Below are positions 8,645 to 16,523 of a stretch of DNA of 35,317 nucleotides, in pieces. Numbering within the stretch: the stretch's first letter is position 1; the number at the start of each line of letters is the position of its first letter. Source of the stretch: an uncultured Pirellulaceae bacterium (GTDB lineage Bacteria; Planctomycetota; Planctomycetia; Pirellulales; Pirellulaceae); the NCBI GenBank assembly GCA_938082855.1, contig CALKCC010000144.1, positions 1-35,317 of the forward strand, given 5' to 3'. The notes below the pieces were generated by a model, which was not told the DNA's origin, made no database searches, and saw only the letters and a program-made list of their open reading frames with translations. The position numbers and the translations under genes were made by a program.

Positions 8645-10972
8645 ATGAAAAATCCTGTACAGATTCGATTACACAACTTTCACTGGATTGCTCTTCGACT
8701 GTCCTTGCTGACAGTCCTGCTCACCGTGAGTGCCGAGCACTTGTATGCACAGGGAGCGTTGGTCGATTTTCGTGACCGAGCAGTACGCCCACACATTGTG
8801 AATCCGGGGCAGGCGTTGCATTCCTATCGAGTAAAGTCGTTGCGAGTGGATGCCGTGCTTCAGGGGCAAGTGGCAGAAGTCCAAATGGCTCAGGAGTTTC
8901 AAAACACTTCAGACCGAACGATTGAGGCCAGTTTTGTTTTTCCCATTCCTCAGGATGGTGCGATCGATCGATTGACACTCATGGTGGGAGACAAGGAATA
9001 TGAAGCGAAGTTGTTGCCACGCGAAGAAGCTCGCAGTATCTACGAAGGGTATATTCGTAGGAACCAGGACCCAGCGCTGCTGGAATGGCTCGGCTCTGGA
9101 ATGTTCCGTACCAGTGTCTTCCCAATCCCCCCGGGGCAACGGCGTGTGGTGACGATACGCTATTCACAACTGTGCAAACAGTATCAGGGGGTTACCGAGT
9201 GGATCCTGCCGTTACGCAATGCTCAATATACGTCCAGTGCATTGGAGAATTTGGAAGTTAATCTGCTGATTAAGTCTGAGCAGAATATCAAGAGTGTCTA
9301 TAGTCCTACACATCCTCTGGGGATTCAACGCCCAAGCGAAACGTTGGCCAAGGTGTCCATTCATCAGCAGAACGTCGTCCCGGCTACAGACTTGCAAGTC
9401 TTCTATGATGTCGGTGATCAATATCTGGGAGCGAGCGTTCTTAGTTACCGACCGAATGACAACGAAGATGGATATTTCATGATGCTTGTTTCTCCCAAAG
9501 TGAAGCAACCGAAGGGAGAGGCGATTCGCAAGAAAGTTGTTTTTGTGATTGACCGAAGTGGCAGTATGGTTGGGAAGTCTATGGAGCAGGCCAAGGATGC
9601 TTTGAAATTTGTAATCAATCATCTGAATGACGGAGACCTGTTTAATGTGGTCGCTTATGATTCAGAAATTGAGGCGTTTGAGCCAGAGCTGCAGACGTTT
9701 AATGCGAAGACTCGAGCCCGAGCTCTGGGGTTTGTGGAAGGCTTGTTCGCAGGCGGCAGTACGAATATTGACGGCGCATTAACTACAGCGCTCGACTTTC
9801 TGCAGGACGATCAGTTACCAGGTTATGTCGTCTTTTTGACGGATGGAAAGCCAACTCGAGGAGAGACCTCTGTCCCTGCGATTGTTGAAAACATGAAACA
9901 ATCCAATGCCAGTCGAAACAGAATTTGCTGCTTTGGAGTTGGCTATAACGTGAATAGCCTGCTGCTGGACAAGTTGGCTCGGGAAGGCTTTGGCCAAAGT
10001 GTCTACGTCAGTCCGGAAGAAGATATTGAAGAAAAGGTGGCTCAGTTCTATTCGCGTATCGCTTCACCAGTGATGACCAATGTTTCGATTGACATTGACG
10101 TGGATAAAGTCACTCCCGCACAGGGGAAGGTGCTTAATCGTGTCTATCCGAAAAAAGTCTACGACGTCTTCGCTGGCGATCAATTGGTTTTGGTTGGCCG
10201 TTACCATCATCCGGGACAGGCGAAAGTAGTTGTCCGTGGCGATGTGAATGGTGAACAGATGAAAATGGCTTTTCCTACGGAGCTGGCTAAAAAATCGAAA
10301 GGTGCTAAGTACGCGTTCGTTGAAAAACTATGGGCCGTTCGGCGAGTTGGCGAGATTATCGATCAAATCGATTTGCAGGGACAAAATAGTGAATTGATGG
10401 ATGAGTTGATTCACCTCTCACGGAAGCATGGCATCCTGACTCCGTTTACGTCTTACCTTGCAGATGAAAACAGTGATGTGCGTGACATGTCGTTGGCACG
10501 TCAGCGGGTTGGCAGTCAATTGAGATTACTGGAGCAGGAATCTGGTGAATCTGGATTCAAACAGCGGGTTGTGAAATCGCAACTGCAGTCTGCTGGTGGA
10601 GGGATTGCTGCAGATTCTCCAGCTCTTGCCGAAAAAGGAGCAGCGAGACCAAACGCAACCAATGCCTTTGGATTTGCTGGCCAGTCAGCGAGTGCGAACG
10701 GGACCGTCCGATTTAAACGAGAGCTTTCTGAGGATTCAGAAGAGGTTCGTAACCTTCGTCAGATTGGATCCAAGTCGTTCTATAAGGAAGGGGAATCTTG
10801 GGTGGATTCGGTCGCCTCCAAAGAGCAGTCGACTAAGGCGATCAAAATCGAACGATTTAGTAAGGCTTATTTTGATCTGGCCGCGAAGTATGGGAAAGAG
10901 CTCGGGCCGGTACTAAAGCTGGATGGTCAGGTTGTTGTCGTCCTCGAAGGTAAGGCATATCTGTTTGAGTAA
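8645..10972 (+). CDS. Exported VIT and von Willebrand factor A domain protein
   Basis: The 775-aa protein has a signal peptide (hydrophobic about residues 14-28, a YAQG site near 36). It then has a VIT domain (about 45-180, with VFPIPQDGAI and IPPGQRRVVTIRYS) and a VWA domain (about 295-470). The metal-ion-dependent adhesion site is intact: DRSGS from D303, the Thr in GGSTNIDGAL, and LTDGKPTRG. The last 200 residues are Ser/Gln/Gly-rich and end in a small folded segment. In eukaryotes VIT-VWA pairs occur in inter-alpha-trypsin inhibitor heavy chains; bacterial forms are surface or periplasmic, with unknown partners. I prefer the ATG at 8645 (GAGGGAA upstream) over the in-frame ATG at 8603, which lacks a ribosome site and would displace the signal peptide. 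Confidence 0.87.
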   Translation: MKNPVQIRLHNFHWIALRLSLLTVLLTVSAEHLYAQGALVDFRDRAVRPHIVNPGQALHSYRVKSLRVDAVLQGQVAEVQMAQEFQNTSDRTIEASFVFPIPQDGAIDRLTLMVGDKEYEAKLLPREEARSIYEGYIRRNQDPALLEWLGSGMFRTSVFPIPPGQRRVVTIRYSQLCKQYQGVTEWILPLRNAQYTSSALENLEVNLLIKSEQNIKSVYSPTHPLGIQRPSETLAKVSIHQQNVVPATDLQVFYDVGDQYLGASVLSYRPNDNEDGYFMMLVSPKVKQPKGEAIRKKVVFVIDRSGSMVGKSMEQAKDALKFVINHLNDGDLFNVVAYDSEIEAFEPELQTFNAKTRARALGFVEGLFAGGSTNIDGALTTALDFLQDDQLPGYVVFLTDGKPTRGETSVPAIVENMKQSNASRNRICCFGVGYNVNSLLLDKLAREGFGQSVYVSPEEDIEEKVAQFYSRIASPVMTNVSIDIDVDKVTPAQGKVLNRVYPKKVYDVFAGDQLVLVGRYHHPGQAKVVVRGDVNGEQMKMAFPTELAKKSKGAKYAFVEKLWAVRRVGEIIDQIDLQGQNSELMDELIHLSRKHGILTPFTSYLADENSDVRDMSLARQRVGSQLRLLEQESGESGFKQRVVKSQLQSAGGGIAADSPALAEKGAARPNATNAFGFAGQSASANGTVRFKRELSEDSEEVRNLRQIGSKSFYKEGESWVDSVASKEQSTKAIKIERFSKAYFDLAAKYGKELGPVLKLDGQVVVVLEGKAYLFE

Positions 10973-11017
10973 GCCTGTCAATGTGTGACGAGAGATCGAC
11001 TGCTTAGATTTGAAGAG

Positions 11018-11635
11018 TCAGTCACGAATTTGATACAGCTGTGCCTGTCGGATGTACTGTTCGACGCTGCGAGGAAGGTGGTACCGAATCGACTTGCCAT
11101 CGGCAGTTTTCTGTCGAATTTCCGAGCTGCTCAAATCGACCGCCGGCATAGCGACCTGAGTCTCCTTTACCTGAGCGATGTATTCCGGCTCGGCGTAGTT
11201 TTCAAGTACTTGGAAATCCAGAGGCGGGCAGCCCGGCCGAGAAACAATGGCAAGCCTTGCTAGCTCGCAGATCCGCTGAGGCTCTTTCCACTTGGAAAAA
11301 TCAGCCAATGAGTCCGCTCCCATTAAGAAGTAGAATTCATCCTGTGGATTTTCTGCTGTCAGGGTTTCCAGAGTTTCATAGGTGTAGCTCTTGCCACCAC
11401 GGCGTAACTCTAAATCGTTGACTTCGAACTGATTCTGACCGGCAATTCCCAGGGTTAGCATGTCCAGACGTTGTTGGTCGGTAGCATGGCTACCGGCTTC
11501 TTTGAGAGGGCTGATTGCTGTCGGAATAAACAAGACTTTCTCCAGAGCGCATTGCTCTAGACAGCACTCCGCCAAAAGTAGGTGCCCGGTGTGCACAGGG
11601 TCAAAGCTTCCACCCAGGATGCCAATACGCGCCAT
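11018..11635 (-). CDS. nadD: Nicotinate-nucleotide adenylyltransferase
   Basis: The enzyme joins nicotinate mononucleotide and ATP to give deamido-NAD in NAD synthesis. The 205-aa product shows the nucleotidyl-transferase signature GGSFDPVHTGH (His15 and His18 as the HxGH motif), the segment YFLMGADSLADFSKWKEP typical of NadD, and the C-terminal SSSEIR phosphate-binding motif. Length is normal. The frame extends four codons to a TTG at 11647, but the ATG at 11635 has GGAA at a suitable distance and starts directly with the fold. It is divergent from priA and converges with the VIT-VWA gene. There is no rsfS or proBA nearby, which are common neighbours elsewhere. Confidence 0.93.
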   Translation of the reverse strand: MARIGILGGSFDPVHTGHLLLAECCLEQCALEKVLFIPTAISPLKEAGSHATDQQRLDMLTLGIAGQNQFEVNDLELRRGGKSYTYETLETLTAENPQDEFYFLMGADSLADFSKWKEPQRICELARLAIVSRPGCPPLDFQVLENYAEPEYIAQVKETQVAMPAVDLSSSEIRQKTADGKSIRYHLPRSVEQYIRQAQLYQIRD

Positions 11636-11700
11636 GAAAAATTCCAATTCGATCAGTGGGGATTTACTTAGAGTTTATCAGCGCGTGATTCAATGACCTA

Positions 11701-11747
11701 GAGTCTGACAGGCTGGGAGCGTTATTGGTTAGGCAGACTCACGCTCC
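11701..11747. repeat. Two interleaved inverted repeats in the nadD-priA intergenic region
   Basis: Pair one is GAGTCTG (11701-11707) with CAGACTC (11734-11740). Pair two is GGAGCG (11716-11721) with CGCTCC (11742-11747). They interleave in the order 1-2-1'-2'. With a single nucleotide between 1' and 2', a true pseudoknot is sterically unlikely, so they read as mutually exclusive pairings. The element lies 50-96 nt before priA. Confidence 0.35.
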
Positions 11748-11796
11748 TCGGGTAGACTAATTCTTAGCTTCTCGAAACGGACACGGATGTTTTTCA

Positions 11797-14127
11797 ATGG
11801 CGCGGCAGCAGGGACTTTTTGACGACGATCAGTTTGAATCGCCGGTTGGTCCTGCGCCTTGGGAACGGGACGCTGCGCGGGAGCGTTCTTTAGCTACCGT
11901 CGTGTTTTCTGAGGTCCCCTGGGGTCCATTCGATTATCTGATCCCCGACTTTCTTAAGGCAGATGTTCAAGTAGGGCGTCGAGTTGAAGTACCACTAGGC
12001 CGAGGTAATCGAAAGGTGGTGGGGTATTGTACGGCTGTGAGGCACGAGTCTGGCCCTTCAGAATCAAAATACAAACTTAAAGCAATAACCGCCGTCCTTG
12101 ATAAGACAACCTTAGTGTCGGACAAGATGCTGGAACTGACCAAGTGGATGGCCGATTACTATCTTGCTCGGCCTGGGCAGGTTTTAGAGTCCTTGATTCC
12201 CGCAGGTGTTCGTAAACATGCTGGTACCAGAGCGGTCAAATTCTATGCTCTGAATACCACCAATCTAGCGACAGTGGATCCGGAGAAACTGCCTCCGAAA
12301 CAACAACGGATTGTCGAAGTACTACGTGGTGATGACGTTTGGTTGACCAGTGATCAGATTTGTAAACAGGTTGGGTGCACGCAGGCGCCACTTAGAAGCC
12401 TTGCCAAGAAGGGGTTGTTGCAGGTTGAGCAACGACGGATTTACAAACATGACATCCAGCAGGAAGTGCTAGAGCGTGAATCTTCTCTGGTGCTCAATAA
12501 AGATCAGGAAACAGCGTTGGCAGCGATTAAGGCTGTGATCGAGAAGGAACAACATAAGACAATTCTGATGCACGGCATCACGGGAAGCGGCAAAACGGAA
12601 GTTTATATTCAGGCGATCGAGGAGGTGATTCGATATGGCCGTCAGGCAATCGTTTTAGTTCCGGAGATATCGCTAACGCCTCAGACACGCCAACGATTTC
12701 GTTCCCGTTTTGATAGTGTGGCTGTCCTTCATAGTCATTTAAGTGATGCAGAGCGTCATTGGCACTGGCAGCAGATCGCTCAAGGCGAGGTGCAGGTGGT
12801 GGTCGGGGCACGCAGTGCAATCTTTGCACCCACGCCACGTTTAGGGCTGATTGTTCTAGATGAAGAACATGAGACTTCGTTTAAACAAGAGACCACTCCC
12901 CGTTATCATGCTCGAGATGTGGCAGTCAAACGTGCACAGCTACAAAATATTCCGTTGGTGCTTGGGTCTGCCACACCTGCTTTGGAAACCTGGCATAAAG
13001 CCAAGACCGGTGAGTATGAATTGGTTTCGATGCCTGAGCGTGTCATGAATCGTCCGTTACCTGCAGTCGCCACGGTGGATTTGAGGCATGAGTCCAGAAG
13101 CAAACAGAGTTATGGTCCGATCAGCAGACAGCTTAGTTCGGCGATTCACCAGACAATCCAGGATGATGGGCAAGTGATTTTGCTGCTCAATCGCCGAGGG
13201 TATTCGACCAACATCCAGTGTCCGGCATGTGGATTCGTGCTGGAATGCCCACAGTGTGAAATCTCTTTAACGCATCACAAATATGGGATCAGCGGTCATC
13301 GTCGAGAGTTGGCGATCTGTCATTATTGTGATTATCGAACCGAAGCTCCTAATCGCTGTCCGGACTGTCGGGGGGATGGGATTCGGTTTGGTGGTTTGGG
13401 GACGCAGCGACTTGAAGAGGAAGTGCGTTCTAAGTTCCCTCAAGTTCCGGTTTTGAGAATGGACTCGGATACGATGCAGCGTCCGAATGCGCATGAACAG
13501 GCGTTGGACCGGTTTCGTAGTGGTGAAGTGAAGATTCTGGTGGGAACACAGATGATTGCCAAAGGATTGGATTTCCCAAATGTCACGTTGGTCGGAGTGA
13601 TCAATGCAGATACCGCCTTGCATTTCCCAGACTTCCGAGCCGGGGAGAGGACTTTTCAGTTGGTGACACAAGTGGCCGGGCGGACCGGTCGTGGAGCACT
13701 TGAAGGGCGGGTGCTGGTGCAAACCTACACGCCGGAACATTTGGCGATTCAGGCAGCGACCAAACATGAATATGAGATGTTTGCCGATCGTGAGTTACCC
13801 GGTAGGCAACAATTTGGGTATCCTCCGTTTGCAAGTATGATCCGTCTTATTATTCGAGGGGTAGACGAAGCTCAGACCATGGCCTTCGCAGGTGGTTTGG
13901 CCAATGCCTGCAAGCAGTCTTTAGGGACGCTCGCCGAATCGGTCAGGATCCTCGGGCCGGCTCCTGCTCCGATTGCCAAACTGCGAGATCGATTTCGCAT
14001 GCACGTCCTTTTAATGGGAACCGATGGTGACGTTTTGCGGGATGCTGTCCGGCAAGTCTATGAACAGGCGAAACCGGTGGAAGGAATTCAGTGGGTCGTG
14101 GATGTGGATCCGCTGAGTCTGCTCTAA
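11797..14127 (+). CDS. priA: Primosomal replication restart helicase PriA
   Basis: PriA recognises abandoned replication forks and reloads the replicative helicase. The 776-aa protein has the N-terminal 3'-DNA-binding region (about residues 30-130, with VPLGRGNRKVVGYC), a winged-helix region, and the helicase core with Walker A GITGSGKTE from G260 and the DEEH box D355-H358. A zinc-binding insertion holds eight cysteines, C475, C478, C484, C487, C508, C511, C521 and C524. The helicase C-terminal motifs GTQMIAKGLDFPNV and QVAGRTGRG follow. All parts needed for activity are present. recG follows 87 nt later, so the two fork-processing helicases are probably co-transcribed. Confidence 0.97.
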   Translation: MARQQGLFDDDQFESPVGPAPWERDAARERSLATVVFSEVPWGPFDYLIPDFLKADVQVGRRVEVPLGRGNRKVVGYCTAVRHESGPSESKYKLKAITAVLDKTTLVSDKMLELTKWMADYYLARPGQVLESLIPAGVRKHAGTRAVKFYALNTTNLATVDPEKLPPKQQRIVEVLRGDDVWLTSDQICKQVGCTQAPLRSLAKKGLLQVEQRRIYKHDIQQEVLERESSLVLNKDQETALAAIKAVIEKEQHKTILMHGITGSGKTEVYIQAIEEVIRYGRQAIVLVPEISLTPQTRQRFRSRFDSVAVLHSHLSDAERHWHWQQIAQGEVQVVVGARSAIFAPTPRLGLIVLDEEHETSFKQETTPRYHARDVAVKRAQLQNIPLVLGSATPALETWHKAKTGEYELVSMPERVMNRPLPAVATVDLRHESRSKQSYGPISRQLSSAIHQTIQDDGQVILLLNRRGYSTNIQCPACGFVLECPQCEISLTHHKYGISGHRRELAICHYCDYRTEAPNRCPDCRGDGIRFGGLGTQRLEEEVRSKFPQVPVLRMDSDTMQRPNAHEQALDRFRSGEVKILVGTQMIAKGLDFPNVTLVGVINADTALHFPDFRAGERTFQLVTQVAGRTGRGALEGRVLVQTYTPEHLAIQAATKHEYEMFADRELPGRQQFGYPPFASMIRLIIRGVDEAQTMAFAGGLANACKQSLGTLAESVRILGPAPAPIAKLRDRFRMHVLLMGTDGDVLRDAVRQVYEQAKPVEGIQWVVDVDPLSLL

Positions 14128-14214
14128 CCAAGCTGCCGGTTTCATACCGTCAGTTTCATGTCAGTTGGGGATTGAGAATTTCGGGACTTTAATACGAGTT
14201 TCGTTAGAATACAA

Positions 14215-16317
14215 ATGATGAAGTATCCCGAACGGTCAGACATTCCGAGAGAACCTACTCTAACGAGTCCGGTGACGATGTTGCGAGGCTATCGTGGGAT
14301 TTGGAATGCGCCTCTGGAAAAACTAGGGATCCGGACGATTCGCGATCTACTGTTCTTTTTTCCAAGAGACTACGAGTGTACCGGGGAACTCGTGGATCTA
14401 TCGGAACTTGAAGCAGAGTCCGAAGTGACCGTGGTCGGGGAAATTGCTGACACACGGACCGGGCGTACTCGATATGGGAAATCGATCTACTCGATCAACG
14501 TTGATTGTGAAGACGTTCAGGTGAAAGCGACCTGGTTTAATATGCGATTTCTAAAAGACAAGTTTCAGGCGGGCGACCGAGTTGTTTTGTCGGGAGTTGC
14601 AAAGCCTAAGGCGAATCGCTGGGAGATGACTCATCCTCGTATCTCGATTGTGGACGAAGACACCGAGGTACAGGGTAGTGAAGTACTTCCGGTTTACCGG
14701 TTGTCGCAGGGAATCAGTCAGCCGGCTCTACGTAAACTAGTGAAAACAGCGGTTGATGATTATGTCGAGCAGTTAGACGAAGTGTTGCCAGAATTGATCA
14801 GGACTCAAAAGGGAATTGGCTCCATTCAGGAGGCGATTCGTGGAATCCACCACCCAGAGACGCTTGAGGATCTTGAGCATCATCGCCTCAGGTTTGTCTA
14901 TCAGGAGTTGTTGGTGCTGCAGCTGGCTTTGGCTTTACGCCGCTGGCATCATAGTATTTCGCATAAGGCTCCGCAGTTGGAAACGGATGCGAGAATTCAC
15001 TCGAGGATCACAGCTCGTTTCCCGTTTGAATTAACTGCCGCACAGCAGCGAGTCGTTCAGGATATCTGTGACGACATGGCTCGGGATGAACCAATGAACC
15101 GTTTACTGCAGGGCGATGTTGGGAGTGGTAAGACGGTAGTGGCTGAGTATGCAATGTTGCTGAGCGTGGCGCATGGTCATCAGGCCGTGCTTATGGCTCC
15201 CACCGAGATCCTCGCGCAGCAACACTATCACACACTTCAGGAGGATCTGAAGAACTCCCGAGTCAATATTGGGATTCTGACCGGTTCCATGAAAGCTGCC
15301 GAGCGACGAGAGGTATTAGAAGGGCTGGCTTCTGGTGACATCGACCTACTAATCGGTACCCACAGTGTCGCCAATGATGAAGTGGAATTTAAGTCGTTGG
15401 CGTTGGTAGTCATTGATGAACAGCATAAATTTGGTGTGCGTCAAAGAATGGCTGTTCGCAACAATGGGTTGAATCCTCATTATCTGGTTATGTCTGCAAC
15501 TCCCATTCCCAGAACGATCGCGATGGGAATGTTTGCTGATTTAGATATTTCCACGATTCGTCAGGGCCCTGATCACCAACAGCCTGTAAATACCTACCTA
15601 GGCGATCCTGAGGAACGTGAAAAGTGGTGGGAGTTTTATCGCGGCAAGCTGCGTGAAGGGCGTCAGGGATATGTGATTGCTTCCACGGTTGAGCGTGGGA
15701 CGAGAGAGGATCGCCTGAGTGTGGAGGAGATCTACCAGGGGTTGGCCGATCGGATTCTGTCGGACTTTCGTATTGGTATGGTCCACGGAAAAATGTCCCC
15801 CGCAGACAAAGCTGAAACGATGGCTCGGTTTCATGCTCATGAATTGGATGTGCTGGTGGCCACTTCGGTGATTGAAGTGGGAGTCAATGTGCCTAATGCG
15901 TCGTTAATGACGATTGAGGATGCTCAGCAATTTGGCTTGGCGCAGTTACATCAGCTTCGAGGGCGAGTGCGGCGAGGTCATCATACCGGTTATGTTTGCG
16001 TTTTTGGGAATCCGGCAAATGCCGAGGCTGAGACGCGGCTTCAGTCTTTTGTAGATACTTTGGATGGATTCGAATTGGCTGAAATTGATTTTGAATTGCG
16101 AGGGCCCGGCGATTTGTTTGGGACGAAGCAGCATGGCATGCCTCCTTTAAGGGTTGCCGATCTGCGTCGCGATCGTGCCATTGTTGAGTTGGCTCGGGAT
16201 GATGCTCAGGCCTTGCTGGAGAGTGACCCTGGTTTGCAGGGCACTCAATTTGTGAAATTGCGTAAACAGGTTTTGCGCCGATATGGGCGAGTTTTGGATG
16301 TCGGAGATGTTGGCTAA
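14215..16317 (+). CDS. recG: ATP-dependent DNA helicase RecG
   Basis: RecG regresses stalled forks and processes branched DNA. The 700-aa protein carries the N-terminal wedge/OB domain (about residues 30-190, FPRDYECTGELVDLSELE and later SGVAKPKANRWEMTHP). It then has helicase motifs LLQGDVGSGKT (G300 on), the DEQH box from D401, MSATPIPRTIAMGMFADLDIS, ATSVIEVGVNVPNAS and QLRGRVRRG. The end of the protein has the family's C-terminal hook region with LRGPGDLFGTKQHG. Two adjacent ATG codons (14215 and 14218) are possible starts; neither has a strong ribosome site. It follows priA directly, and the shared task (fork rescue) makes this arrangement sensible. Confidence 0.97.
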   Translation: MMKYPERSDIPREPTLTSPVTMLRGYRGIWNAPLEKLGIRTIRDLLFFFPRDYECTGELVDLSELEAESEVTVVGEIADTRTGRTRYGKSIYSINVDCEDVQVKATWFNMRFLKDKFQAGDRVVLSGVAKPKANRWEMTHPRISIVDEDTEVQGSEVLPVYRLSQGISQPALRKLVKTAVDDYVEQLDEVLPELIRTQKGIGSIQEAIRGIHHPETLEDLEHHRLRFVYQELLVLQLALALRRWHHSISHKAPQLETDARIHSRITARFPFELTAAQQRVVQDICDDMARDEPMNRLLQGDVGSGKTVVAEYAMLLSVAHGHQAVLMAPTEILAQQHYHTLQEDLKNSRVNIGILTGSMKAAERREVLEGLASGDIDLLIGTHSVANDEVEFKSLALVVIDEQHKFGVRQRMAVRNNGLNPHYLVMSATPIPRTIAMGMFADLDISTIRQGPDHQQPVNTYLGDPEEREKWWEFYRGKLREGRQGYVIASTVERGTREDRLSVEEIYQGLADRILSDFRIGMVHGKMSPADKAETMARFHAHELDVLVATSVIEVGVNVPNASLMTIEDAQQFGLAQLHQLRGRVRRGHHTGYVCVFGNPANAEAETRLQSFVDTLDGFELAEIDFELRGPGDLFGTKQHGMPPLRVADLRRDRAIVELARDDAQALLESDPGLQGTQFVKLRKQVLRRYGRVLDVGDVG

Positions 16318-16494
16318 GAGGATTCCCGCATTGGTTGCCTAGAGGGCAATGCTCTAGAATGAACTGAGCGTCTGGGTAGGACAGAAGCGTGTGGGTAATA
16401 AAATGTTGCTTGTTTAATGGTTGCCAGTGGATTTGAGGAATCGATGCTGCTGATAGTGGCGATACATGTCCTATCCCTTAAAAAAATAGGCAAT

Positions 16495-16522
16495 TAGAAA
16501 CAGGTAACTAGAAACAGGTAAA
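16495..16522 (+). repeat. Tandem 14-nt repeat carrying the ribosome binding site
   Basis: TAGAAACAGGTAAC (16495-16508) is followed at once by TAGAAACAGGTAAA (16509-16522), 13 of 14 positions identical, and then by T and the ATG at 16524. Each copy holds one AGG Shine-Dalgarno core, so the start codon is preceded by two sites 14 nt apart. Confidence 0.7.
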
Positions 16523-16523
16523 T

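Noticed and set aside
11636-11647. TTG start of nadD
   Set aside because: Same situation: GGAA belongs to the ribosome site of the ATG at 11635.
13267-13767. 166-aa open frame antisense to priA
   Set aside because: It covers the PriA zinc region and helicase motifs, which are clearly coding on the plus strand.
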